A stretch of DNA of 64,000 bases from Ehrlichia canis str. Jake (lineage in GTDB: Bacteria; Pseudomonadota; Alphaproteobacteria; Rickettsiales; Anaplasmataceae), in the NCBI RefSeq assembly GCF_000012565.1, contig NC_007354.1, positions 186,001 to 250,000 on the forward strand. The letters run 5' to 3'. Numbering within the stretch: position 1 is the stretch's first letter; the number at the start of each line of letters is the position of its first letter. Shown piece by piece: positions 38,882-47,990 of the stretch. Under the pieces are notes generated by a model that was not told the origin of the DNA, did not search any database, and saw only the letters and a list, made by a program, of their open reading frames with translations. The translations under genes and the position numbers were made by a program.

Positions 38882-39769
38882 CTAGTTTTTATATTTATTA
38901 TTCATAGCTTCCAACATTGTTTTTCCAATAACTGCTGGTGTTTCAGCAATAACAATACCAGCGTTTTTCATAGCTTCTATTTTACTTTCAGCACTGCCTG
39001 AAGTACCTGAAGAAATTGCTCCAGCATGACCCATACGCTTTCCTGGAGGTGCAGTTTTTCCAGCAATGAATCCAACTACAGGCTTATCAGTTCCTGATAG
39101 TTTTATAAATTCTGCAGCTTCTTCTTCTTCTGATCCTCCAATTTCTCCAATCATGATAATACCGTGTGTATCTGGATCGTTTATAAATAGTTTTATGCAA
39201 TCTGTGAAAGACATACCATGTATAGGATCTCCACCTATACCAATACATGTTGACTGCCCTAATCCAACTTCTGTAGTTTGTGCTACTGCTTCGTATGTAA
39301 GTGTACCGGAACGTGATATTACACCTATATGACCACGTTTATGTATGTATCCAGGCATAATACCAATTTTACATTCTTCTGGAGTAATAATGCCAGGACA
39401 GTTAGGTCCTATTAATATGCTGTTTGAACTTAATAAAGCACGTTTTACTTGTACCATATCTAAAATAGGAATACCTTCTGTGATACAAATGATGAGCTCT
39501 ATACCAGCTTCAATTGCTTCTAATATTGCATCAGCTGCATAGGGTGCTGGAACATAAATAACAGTAGCATTTGCACCTGTATCTAACTTTGCTTGCTTTA
39601 CAGTATTAAAAACTGGGAGATTTAAATGAGATGTGCCACCTTTTCCAGGTGTTACTCCACCTACCATATTTGTTCCATAAGCAATAGCTTGTTCTGAATG
39701 AAATGTACCATGGGCACCAGTGAACCCTTGGCATATAACTTTTGTATTCCTATCTACTAAAACGGACAT
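38882..39769 (-). CDS. sucD: succinyl-CoA ligase alpha subunit
   Basis: A 295-residue SucD of the TCA cycle, which with SucC converts succinyl-CoA to succinate with formation of nucleoside triphosphate. It has the CoA-binding domain opening ([22 protein letters not shown]), [17 protein letters not shown], and the phosphohistidine loop [15 protein letters not shown] near the C-terminus. It starts 7 bases after the end of sucC and is surely co-transcribed with it. Confidence 0.98.
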   Translation of the reverse strand: MSVLVDRNTKVICQGFTGAHGTFHSEQAIAYGTNMVGGVTPGKGGTSHLNLPVFNTVKQAKLDTGANATVIYVPAPYAADAILEAIEAGIELIICITEGIPILDMVQVKRALLSSNSILIGPNCPGIITPEECKIGIMPGYIHKRGHIGVISRSGTLTYEAVAQTTEVGLGQSTCIGIGGDPIHGMSFTDCIKLFINDPDTHGIIMIGEIGGSEEEEAAEFIKLSGTDKPVVGFIAGKTAPPGKRMGHAGAISSGTSGSAESKIEAMKNAGIVIAETPAVIGKTMLEAMNNKYKN

Positions 39770-39776
39770 ATTGCCT

Positions 39777-40937
39777 CTATTTTTTTACTATATTAACTAT
39801 GTTGTATGCTGCTTCGCTTAAGTCGTTTGCTGTAATAATATTTAGGCTTGAATCATCTAGTAACTTTTTTCCTAATTCAAAGTTTGTTCCAGATAGCCTT
39901 ACAACTAATGGAACATTAATTCTAATCTCTTCTATTGCAGCAATAATACCATTAGCAATGATATCACAACGCATGATACCACCAAATATATTAACTAGTA
40001 TCCCATCAACTTTATCTGATAAAATGATTTTAAATGCTTCAGTAACAGTCTTTTGGCTTGCTCCTCCACCAACATCTAAAAAGTTTGCTGGTTCAGCTCC
40101 ATAGTATTTAATAATATCCATAGTTGCCATAGCAAGACCTGCACCATTAACCATACAGCCAATGTTGCCATCCATCTTAATGTAATTTAAACCGTACTTA
40201 GAAGCTTCTATTTCTTCTTTAATTTCTTCATCGTAATCACGTAATTCTTGAATGTCAGGATGACGATATAATGCATTGTCATCAAAATTTATTTTTGCAT
40301 CAAGAGCAATGAAATTTCCTGAGGATGTCTCAACTAAAGGATTGATTTCTACTTGATTAGCATCAGTGCTTAACATAACTTTATATATTTTCTCAGCTAT
40401 ATCAGAAATTTTTCTTGTTTGATCTAAGCTTAAGTTGCTATCAAAACATAAGTTACGTCCATGGAAACTTTGAAATCCGAATAGTGGATCAATGTTACAC
40501 ACAATAACTTTTTCTGGAGAAGTTGAAGCTACTTCTTCTATATCAACACCACCTTCAGTTGAAAATATTATACTTACTTGACTTTGTTTTCGATTTACAA
40601 TAGCACTAATGTAATATTCCTTCTTTATATCACATCCTTCTTCTAGGTATACTTTCCTTACTTTTTGTCCATCCTTTGAAGTTTGATGAGTAACTAAAGT
40701 TGATCCTAACATGTTTTTTATGGATGCCTTAGCTTCGTCTGATGTACGACATACTACAACTCCACCAGCTTTACCTCTGCCGCCAGCGTGGATTTGTGCT
40801 TTAACGACAATTACTTTTGAGTGTAATTTACTTATAGCATCATCAACTTCGCTTAACGAATGTACTATAGCTCCTTTTGGAACACTAACACCAAACCTAC
40901 TCAGTATATGTTTTGCCTGATATTCATGAATATTCAT
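39777..40937 (-). CDS. sucC: succinyl-CoA ligase beta subunit
   Basis: A 386-residue SucC with the ATP-grasp domain: [20 protein letters not shown] at the start, [43 protein letters not shown] and [13 protein letters not shown], ending with the CoA-ligase domain that holds [16 protein letters not shown]. Gene order sucC-sucD is conserved. The rpsU gene lies 80 bases upstream on the same strand. Confidence 0.98.
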   Translation of the reverse strand: MNIHEYQAKHILSRFGVSVPKGAIVHSLSEVDDAISKLHSKVIVVKAQIHAGGRGKAGGVVVCRTSDEAKASIKNMLGSTLVTHQTSKDGQKVRKVYLEEGCDIKKEYYISAIVNRKQSQVSIIFSTEGGVDIEEVASTSPEKVIVCNIDPLFGFQSFHGRNLCFDSNLSLDQTRKISDIAEKIYKVMLSTDANQVEINPLVETSSGNFIALDAKINFDDNALYRHPDIQELRDYDEEIKEEIEASKYGLNYIKMDGNIGCMVNGAGLAMATMDIIKYYGAEPANFLDVGGGASQKTVTEAFKIILSDKVDGILVNIFGGIMRCDIIANGIIAAIEEIRINVPLVVRLSGTNFELGKKLLDDSSLNIITANDLSEAAYNIVNIVKK

Positions 40938-41017
40938 ATTAATATACCTTACTTGATACTTTAATTACTAAATTTAATATGTAGATAATATAAGAGCTAC
41001 AGTACACAACTTTGTAC

Positions 41018-41293
41018 TTACTCGTTAGTACTGTTATCATTAACTTGAGAAGGCCTCTTCACCTGAAAATGTCTAGCACTAACTTGAAATTTAGTAAACT
41101 GCGGCTCGTAAGGTACTTTGTGCAATTTTTTTCTTCTCCTTTCACAATCATCCTTTTTTCTTGCACGTTTTTCTGACGGTTTCTCGTGATGAGTAATTTT
41201 CATTTGCCTAGGTTTCCCCTCACGTTGTAATTTCTTTTTGAGGGTACGTATACCTTGTTCTATATCTCCATGGTAAACTATAACTTCAACCAA
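41018..41293 (-). CDS. rpsU: 30S ribosomal protein S21
   Basis: A 91-residue S21, basic, beginning MVEVIVYHGDIEQGIRTLKKKLQREG. The rest carries the KKxxHHEKPSEKRARKKDDCERRRKK block of alphaproteobacterial S21, which is longer than the enterobacterial protein and has a polar tail. In many alphaproteobacteria rpsU is divergent from a COQ9 gene; here the COQ9 homologue is 9 kb away. Confidence 0.95.
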   Translation of the reverse strand: MVEVIVYHGDIEQGIRTLKKKLQREGKPRQMKITHHEKPSEKRARKKDDCERRRKKLHKVPYEPQFTKFQVSARHFQVKRPSQVNDNSTNE

Positions 41294-41438
41294 AGAAAGT
41301 CCTCCTATATAGATAAATCGAGCAGTAATGATACCAATAACAAGTTAATTATGTCAAATTCTTTTTAAGAAATTATGATTATAACAACACCAATAGCTTA
41401 TACTTTAATTATAAATAAAGCTATATTTATGATGTATA

Positions 41439-42461
41439 CTATTTTTTGTCTAGTATGTTAGTAATACGATTTTTAGTGTCTAACAAATCTTTGTCTGATA
41501 AAGGGATGAACCCTAACCCAATTAAGTATCCGTTTTTACCAATTGATTCTTCTCTTAAAATAACTTTAATGAATTCCTTGATACTACTAGAAAGATTAAT
41601 GTGTTCTTGTTTTATATATAGATATATAGGTCTTGATAAAATATATTTTCCTGAAGAAATAGTTTCATAATTGGGTTCAACTCCTGCTATTTTGTTTGCA
41701 TGTATTTTATCTTGATTTTTAATTAAAAAGCTAAAGCTCAATATACCAAATGCATCATGATTTTTTGCAATCTTTTGTATGATGATATTTTCATTTGCTG
41801 CTACTTCAATATACTTTCCATCATTGCGCATTATACCGCATGCACGTTGCCTTCTTTTTAAATCAGGATATACGTCGATAAAATTCTGATTATGTATACA
41901 AGACGCTTGCATTATCTCTTCTACTAGTATATTGTAAGTCCCAGTGTTTTTATATGGACCATAAACTTCTATATCAGTATTCGGTAATCTATTGTTAATT
42001 TCAGACCAATACCTAAAGTAATTGGTTGACATGGTTTCAACATATTCATTTGATGTAGAGTATTTACTCAATGCTTTAAATAGATCTTGCTTTGTAAAGT
42101 CAAGTTTATTGCTATCTTTGGAATTTGCTATTACTATTCCATCATACCCTATAATAATCTCTATGATATTTTCAATATTATTGCTCTTGCATAATTTAAC
42201 TTCTGCATCCTTAATTTTTCTGGATGACATTACTATATCTGGAGTATTTTTCCCTACGCCTTCACAAAACATGCTGAATCCCATACCACTACCTACCGAT
42301 TCTATGATAGGAGTTCCATAGTCTGAAAACCTTCCAAATTCTTCTGCTATAGCTGAAATGAATGGTGATGCTGTTGACGACCCAACAACTCGTATTTGCT
42401 GTGCATTTACATTAAATGCCAATGTTATTAGCACTAAAAATACTAAAAAAAACCTACTCAT
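41439..42461 (-). CDS. pstS: phosphate ABC transporter substrate-binding protein PstS
   Basis: A 340-residue exported protein. A signal peptide covers about residues 1-20 (FFLVFLVLITLAFNVNA). The mature domain starts QIRVVGSSTASPFISAIAEEF and includes PIIESVGSGMGFSMFCEG and PDIVMSSRKI, matching the phosphate-binding loop of PstS. A later IVIANSKDSNKLDFTKQDLFKAL segment fits the family. It feeds phosphate to the PstC permease encoded at 32647-33792. It is monocistronic here. Confidence 0.92.
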   Translation of the reverse strand: MSRFFLVFLVLITLAFNVNAQQIRVVGSSTASPFISAIAEEFGRFSDYGTPIIESVGSGMGFSMFCEGVGKNTPDIVMSSRKIKDAEVKLCKSNNIENIIEIIIGYDGIVIANSKDSNKLDFTKQDLFKALSKYSTSNEYVETMSTNYFRYWSEINNRLPNTDIEVYGPYKNTGTYNILVEEIMQASCIHNQNFIDVYPDLKRRQRACGIMRNDGKYIEVAANENIIIQKIAKNHDAFGILSFSFLIKNQDKIHANKIAGVEPNYETISSGKYILSRPIYLYIKQEHINLSSSIKEFIKVILREESIGKNGYLIGLGFIPLSDKDLLDTKNRITNILDKK

Positions 42462-42520
42462 CCAACGTATTCCATGAATTTATAAAAAGTGTGTACTATT
42501 CTCTTTAATTAATTATTAAA

Positions 42521-43138
42521 TTACAGATACTGCTTAACTAAAGATAGTAACTTATCTACTTGATTTTCTTGTGATTTTAAATCTGGAATGAAGTGTGAAA
42601 GATATGATCCTTTTTTGTCAATAAGGTACATTATTGCAGAATGGTTAATTTGATGATCTTTATCTGCTTGTCCAACATATATTTTATAATTTTTAATTAT
42701 TTGATTAATGTCTTCAGTATTTCCTGTTAACATTTGAATTCTTGAATCAAAATGTTCATGAAATTCTTTTAATTTTTCTACAGTATCATTTTTTGGATCA
42801 ATTGTAATAAAAATTACTTGTAATTTGTCTGCATTATTACCAAGTTGTGCAAGTGCTTCAGATACTAATCCCAATTCTGCAGGGCAAATGCTTTTACATG
42901 CAGAGAATCCAAACAAAACTAACATGTGTTTCCCTAGGAAATCTTGGCTGGTTACTGTTTTACCGTCTTGATTGATTAAGCTAAAGCTAGATTGAATACC
43001 GTCTTCATTTGGTATAGTAGTATTAGGTGTATCATGATGTTTTGTTTGAAATATGCCTTGTTTTGTAATATAGGAATACCCTAAAAATATTGCTGCAAAT
43101 AGTAAGCAGACATTAAGTATGAATTTGATAGCTTTCAT
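42521..43138 (-). CDS. SCO1/SenC family copper chaperone
   Basis: A 205-residue protein of the Sco family, thioredoxin-like copper chaperones for assembly of the CuA centre of cytochrome c oxidase. An N-terminal membrane anchor (about 6-23) is followed by a thioredoxin fold. The copper motif CxxxC is present as FSACKSICPAELG, and the distal histidine lies in INHSAIMYLID. The length is normal. It probably faces the periplasm, acting on cytochrome oxidase. Confidence 0.95.
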   Translation of the reverse strand: MKAIKFILNVCLLFAAIFLGYSYITKQGIFQTKHHDTPNTTIPNEDGIQSSFSLINQDGKTVTSQDFLGKHMLVLFGFSACKSICPAELGLVSEALAQLGNNADKLQVIFITIDPKNDTVEKLKEFHEHFDSRIQMLTGNTEDINQIIKNYKIYVGQADKDHQINHSAIMYLIDKKGSYLSHFIPDLKSQENQVDKLLSLVKQYL

Positions 43139-43442
43139 TAATATGCTCCAATTATATAAACGTTTAGTATAGAGATACTAGACATATGCTATATCAGAGT
43201 AATATTATGTCAAGTTACTTAAGATTTTTTATACTATATTACTTTTATTAGTATTTTAGTTGTGAAAAAGAAGAGTTAAAGTTTTACGTAGTGATTGCAG
43301 TTGCAGTGTGTTTATTTGTGACACTATACGTCATGAGTTTGTGATAAATAAAAGTCTTCTGATAAAGTGAAAGAGAATGGTATAGATTTTACTTAACTTA
43401 TGAATAAAATACGGTAACATTTGTTACTATAATGTATACATG
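43139..43442. other. spacer between the Sco and FabK-like genes
   Basis: About 300 AT-rich bases. They contain a 30-codon open frame (43252-43341) encoding a hydrophobic peptide but without a good start codon; see the findings. Nothing else is seen. Confidence 0.4.
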
Positions 43443-44480
43443 TTAATTGTTTTGTATTGTGTTGATTTTTTGAACAGAAGTTATGTAGTTACATGCTTGT
43501 GATATGAGTCCATTAATTACCTGTTCAGTAGTTTGTATTTCACGTACCATACCTACACTTTGTCCAGCCATAAGAGAACCATTTGTAATATCACCATCTA
43601 TTACTGCTTTTCTCAATGCTCCAGCCCAGAATTTTTCTATGCTAAGTTGACCAGCTTCTTTTGATATTTTTCCTTGATGATATAAGTTAATTATTTCTTT
43701 TTGTAATTCTAAAAATTTTACACTGGCATCATTTTTTATAGCTCTGACTGGTATTACTGGAAAGTCTTTACTTAATTGTGAAGATGACATTGCATCTCTA
43801 GAAGAGGATTTGATAAATATTTCCTTAAAGTTTTGATGTGCACGTGACTCATGTGTACATACAAAAAGCGTGCCAATTTGACAACCACTTGCTCCCATTA
43901 TTAGATAGTGTGCCATCATTTCACCCCTTCCAATGCCTCCGGCGATAAAGATAGGGATTTTTTTCAGTGATTCTTCTTCTCTGAAATACGGTAATATTTC
44001 TTGTGCAAGTACAGAAGTGCTTACAGGACCTATATGTCCACCTGCTTCCATACCTTCTATTATTAGTGCATCTACTCCTGTTCTTACTAATCTTTTCCCA
44101 ATTGATAAGGATGATGCAAAACACATGATTTTGATTTTTGCGTCTTTAATGTGTGTGATAGTTTTGTTATTAGGTATACCGCCTGCTAGTACTATGTGAG
44201 TGACCCTTTTTTCTATGCAAACTTCAATTAGCTCGTTTAAGCTTGGGTGCATTATAATGAGATTTACACCGAAAGGATTATTAGTTAATTGTTGAGTAAG
44301 CTCTATTTCTTTTCTTAATTCATCAGGATCAATAGACCCACAGGCTAAGACACCAAATCCTCCAGCATTTGATATTGCAGAGACTAAGTAAGGATCTGAA
44401 ACCCAACTCATTGCTCCACCCATAATTGCAAAGTTACTTCCTAAAAATTCTATACCTATTTTCCACAGTTCTGACAGCAT
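43443..44480 (-). CDS. FabK/nitronate monooxygenase family flavoprotein
   Basis: A 345-residue FMN-dependent TIM-barrel protein of the FabK/nitronate monooxygenase (2-nitropropane dioxygenase) family. The opening PIxQGAMSW-like GGAMSWVSDPYLVSAISNAGGFGVLACG is present, as are NPFGVNLIIMHP, the IEGMEAGGHIGP flavin-site motif, and PIFIAGGIGRGEMMAHYLIMGASGCQIGTLFVCT. These enzymes are either enoyl-ACP reductases (FabK) or nitronate monooxygenases; the sequence does not decide which. It starts 8 bases after the cytochrome b561 gene and is likely co-transcribed with it. Confidence 0.9.
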   Translation of the reverse strand: MLSELWKIGIEFLGSNFAIMGGAMSWVSDPYLVSAISNAGGFGVLACGSIDPDELRKEIELTQQLTNNPFGVNLIIMHPSLNELIEVCIEKRVTHIVLAGGIPNNKTITHIKDAKIKIMCFASSLSIGKRLVRTGVDALIIEGMEAGGHIGPVSTSVLAQEILPYFREEESLKKIPIFIAGGIGRGEMMAHYLIMGASGCQIGTLFVCTHESRAHQNFKEIFIKSSSRDAMSSSQLSKDFPVIPVRAIKNDASVKFLELQKEIINLYHQGKISKEAGQLSIEKFWAGALRKAVIDGDITNGSLMAGQSVGMVREIQTTEQVINGLISQACNYITSVQKINTIQNN

Positions 44481-44488
44481 GATTACTC

Positions 44489-45010
44489 TTATATTATACG
44501 ATTGAAAATATTATCTTTATCTATAAATTTGTGTTTTAATGCTGCTAATATATGCATAATTATTAAAATAGACAACATATATGCACATATATTGTGACAC
44601 TGTTGTGCAATATTAGCTATGTTCTTATTATTTTCAATGAGCAGTGGTACATCAAATGAAAAAATCTTTATTGCTCTTCCAGAAGCTGAAGACATAACAT
44701 ACCCAGACATAGCCATTGTTATAGAAGTAATATATAAGCCTAAATGTGTAATTTTAGACACTAAAATGAGATAATGTGGGAAACTGTTAGGATATGGAGG
44801 TATAATTGAACTGAATCTGCATACTAAACGTAATATTAGTAAAGACAGTAAAATAATGCCTATTGCTTTATGTAATGTATATAGTTCTCCTATAGGGTAA
44901 TTGCTGGGGAACACATCCATTTTTAGGCAGAATCCCATGATCACCATCAGTATTATTGGTATGCCAGTTAACCAATGCATTATTCTAACTAAACTATGAT
45001 ACTTAGTCAT
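44489..45010 (-). CDS. cytochrome b561
   Basis: A 173-residue membrane protein with four predicted helices. The helix-borne histidines expected for two b hemes are present: His14 in RIMHWLTG, the TLHKAIG His, the ITHLGLY His and the MHILAALKH region near the C-terminus. This is the small bacterial cytochrome b561 (CybB-like) family, which passes electrons in the inner membrane. It is the first gene of a pair with the FabK/NMO homologue. Confidence 0.9.
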   Translation of the reverse strand: MTKYHSLVRIMHWLTGIPIILMVIMGFCLKMDVFPSNYPIGELYTLHKAIGIILLSLLILRLVCRFSSIIPPYPNSFPHYLILVSKITHLGLYITSITMAMSGYVMSSASGRAIKIFSFDVPLLIENNKNIANIAQQCHNICAYMLSILIIMHILAALKHKFIDKDNIFNRII

Positions 45011-45164
45011 TTATACTACCTTTTAAATGTAGAGCGTAAAACTTGTGTATACCATACATAGAGAAATATTATCAATAAAATATTTTATAATGTTTTGAGT
45101 GACTGATGAATGTTGTCTATGTATAATGAAATGTATGATTAATGATAATTAATTCTCTAATATA

Positions 45165-46784
45165 GTGTCGTTTGTAAATCTTTCGAAGAATATTTTTCTA
45201 TGCATATTAATTGGTATGTTTATAGCACCAATATTGTCATTAATTTCTATCATATTTACTGAGCATAAAACGATAAATTTGTTAACTTCTGTTTTACCTA
45301 ACTATACTTTTAATACTGTTGTGTTAATGTTAGGAGTTGGTACAATAGCACTTGTGATTGGAATATCAGCAGCTTGGTTTGTAACTTATTATTCATTTTT
45401 TGGACGTAGGTTTTTTGAAATAGCACTGTTTTTGCCACTTTCAATACCAGGGTATATAGTTGCATATGTTTATGTGAATATTTTTGAATTTTCTGGTCCT
45501 TTACAGATTTTTTTAAGAGAAACTTTTCACTGGAGTAAGGGCGATTATTATTTTCCTACTGTTAAATCTTTAGAGTGGGGAATAATTATTATAGGATTTA
45601 ATTTATATCCATATGTGTACATGTTAGTTAGAACAGGGTTGATAGCTATACGTGGTACTGTTGCAGTTGCTACTACATTATGTCCTTCTAGATGTAAAAT
45701 TTTAACTGCTATTGCTTTACCTGTAGTGCGTCCAGCTATTGCTGCTAGTGTTTCATTTGTGCTAATGGAAGTGATATCTGACTTTGGTACACCTCAGTTT
45801 CTTGCAATAGATACTTTTACTAGTGGGATATATAGGAGTTGGTTTTTATTACATGATAAATATTCTGCTTGTTTATTTGCTTTTATTGCATTGTTTTTTA
45901 TATTTTTGCTTATTATATTTGAAAAGTTATTTCGTGGTAAAGGAATATCTTATTCTACGATAAAGATGAATACAGAATATTATCATACTTGGCAGGTTAA
46001 CAGTAAACTGAAACTGACACTAATATATTGTGTTTGTTCAATACCAATATTAATAGGTTTTGTTATACCTGTTGTGCCTTTATTATACTGGACTGTTGAA
46101 AGAATTGGAACGTTAGTGACTAATACTAGATTCTATATGTCTGTATTTAACAGTATAAGTATAGCATTCATAACGTCAGTTATTGCTGTTATAATATCAA
46201 TTGTTATGTCATATATTATAAGAAAAAGAGAATCATTATCTTATGCGATAAGATTTATTGTTATGGGTTATGCTATCCCTAATACTATTGTTGCTGTAAG
46301 TGTTATGGTATTACTTGGTAATATATCGCATTTTGTTAACTCATATTTTTCATTTGCACTTATTGGAACAACATTTGGATTAATATATGCGTATGTTTTT
46401 AGATTTCTTGCTGTATCTTTAGGGCCTATAGAATCTGGGTTAAATAAAATTCCAAGAGAGATAGATTGGTCATCTTTATTAATGGGTCATAATGTAATTT
46501 CTACGTGTTTTAATGTACATATTCCTATGATTAGAAAAAGTATATTAGTTGGATTTCTATTAGTATTTGTTGATGTTATAAAAGAATTAGCGGCTACGTT
46601 AATTATCAGGCCATTTAATTTTGATACTATGGCTACTCTAATGTATGAGCTTATTAGTGATGAGAGATATGCTGATGCAGCTCCATATGCTTTAGTTATA
46701 GTGCTCATTGGTTTAATATCGGTAGTGATATTATGTAAACTGTTTCAATATGATAAACCTGAATGTAGTAAAGTAATGTTGTAA
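45165..46784 (+). CDS. fbpB: iron(III) ABC transporter permease FbpB
   Basis: A 539-residue permease with about 12 membrane segments, formed by two homologous halves, as in FbpB/AfuB. Each half has an EAA-type loop: CPSRCKILTAIALPVVRPAI in the first and MGHNVISTCFNVHIPMI in the second. Other family features are FEIALFLPLSIPGYIVAYVY, EVISDFGTPQF and FVDVIKELAATLIIRPF. The start codon is GTG. FbpA, its periplasmic partner, is encoded at 10640-11683; no FbpC ATPase is in the window. The last 67 bases around the stop codon are repeated in inverted orientation 820 bases downstream. Confidence 0.93.
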   Translation: MSFVNLSKNIFLCILIGMFIAPILSLISIIFTEHKTINLLTSVLPNYTFNTVVLMLGVGTIALVIGISAAWFVTYYSFFGRRFFEIALFLPLSIPGYIVAYVYVNIFEFSGPLQIFLRETFHWSKGDYYFPTVKSLEWGIIIIGFNLYPYVYMLVRTGLIAIRGTVAVATTLCPSRCKILTAIALPVVRPAIAASVSFVLMEVISDFGTPQFLAIDTFTSGIYRSWFLLHDKYSACLFAFIALFFIFLLIIFEKLFRGKGISYSTIKMNTEYYHTWQVNSKLKLTLIYCVCSIPILIGFVIPVVPLLYWTVERIGTLVTNTRFYMSVFNSISIAFITSVIAVIISIVMSYIIRKRESLSYAIRFIVMGYAIPNTIVAVSVMVLLGNISHFVNSYFSFALIGTTFGLIYAYVFRFLAVSLGPIESGLNKIPREIDWSSLLMGHNVISTCFNVHIPMIRKSILVGFLLVFVDVIKELAATLIIRPFNFDTMATLMYELISDERYADAAPYALVIVLIGLISVVILCKLFQYDKPECSKVML

Positions 46785-46876
46785 ATACTCATAATTATAA
46801 TGTTTTAATTTTGATTCTAATTCACTTACATTAACTGTATGATGATAGATATAAAATGATACATACTAGTATTTTT

Positions 46877-46970
46877 TAGTTATAACACTAGTGATTTTAA
46901 TAATAGTAGTTGTGCTGTCTGAAGTGTTTCAACATGATTATCAAGTTATACTACTAAAGTCATATTATAG
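46877..46970 (+). pseudogene. decayed direct copy of the fbpB 3' end
   Basis: TTAGTTATAACACTAGTGATTTT and GTGTTTCAACATGATTATCAAG parallel TTAGTTATAGTGCTCATTGG and CTGTTTCAATATGATAAACC in fbpB (46694-46780), in the same orientation. It starts about 90 bases after the real stop codon. Confidence 0.75.
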
Positions 46971-47339
46971 TAATGGTTGTATTAAGTACATTTGTAGCTT
47001 CTATTTTTGTTGTGTGTGGAATTGTTGTTACCTCATATAATGTTAGTATGAAATAACAGTCAAATATTTTAATATTATAGCACATTTCTCATTGAAATTA
47101 GATAAGCCTAATGTTTTCTGATCATTATTTAGTATCTATTGAACATGCTTGTTAAATATTACATTGCAATTGTTATATAAAAACTATCACTATGTATTTG
47201 CAAAATTCAAGTAACGTTATTTCTTGTTTTTCATAAACACTTTTCGGACTGTACTAACTATTAATAGCACATCAGTAAAATATTAAATAAAATAGCTATG
47301 TGTCATTTTGCTATATTTAGTGCTACTACACAAAATATT

Positions 47340-47550
47340 TCACATAACATTTTTAACATAACTATTGGCTCTAAGCCCAGTAATGTGGCTAAAGCGTATG
47401 AAGAATACATAATAATATCCTGCAGATGCGCTCGTGTATTAGTGTAGTTATGATATCAAAAATAAGATGTTACAGTTACTAAAGTTTATAATATGGTCTT
47501 ACTATACTTAGGTTTATCATATGAAACATTTTACATAATATAGTTACCAA
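47340..47550 (-). pseudogene. old inverted copy of the fbpB 3' end
   Basis: Read on the minus strand, CATACGCTTTAGCCACATTA and GTTTCATATGATAAACCTAA align to CATATGCTTTAGTTATAGTG and GTTTCAATATGATAAACCTG in fbpB, with the expected order of elements. The copy is strongly diverged. Confidence 0.6.
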
Positions 47551-47624
47551 TACTAAGCATATGAATAATATAACAGTATCATAAATCTTCACATAACTGA
47601 CAGGTTTATATGAATGAATTATTG

Positions 47625-47795
47625 TCAAGATTAAAACATTATAATTATGAGTATTTACAACATTACTTTACTACATTCAGGTTTATCATATTGAAATATC
47701 TTGCGTAATATCACTACTAGTGTATTAACTCAACTAATACTATAATAAAGCATATGAAGTATCAGCATGTCCTTTATTACTGATGAATTCATCTA
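47625..47795 (-). pseudogene. recent inverted copy of the fbpB 3' end
   Basis: On the minus strand it matches fbpB from the ISDERYADAAPYAL codons through the stop and 25 bases beyond. The part at 47630-47696 is a perfect 67-base match to 46743-46809, while 47697-47795 is about three-quarters identical. The copy lacks the rest of the gene. The spacer between it and hlyD (47800-47990) shows nothing else. Confidence 0.93.
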
Positions 47796-47990
47796 TTGAA
47801 AAGTAATATACTGAATAATATTAAGGTTAAAATATCACCATTACCAGGTTTTATAAAAAGCTTCTACCAAATTTTGTTGTTTAGCAGTGCTGGTTTTGTC
47901 CTATAATACTTGGTTATAAATTAATATAATAATTGTTGTACTAAATACTATTACTGTATATTTCTATAGTACTAAGTTTCATATTATTTC

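Noticed and set aside
46743-47696. Insertion-sequence terminal inverted repeats
   Set aside because: The arms are fbpB coding sequence and the interior has no transposase frame or target duplication.
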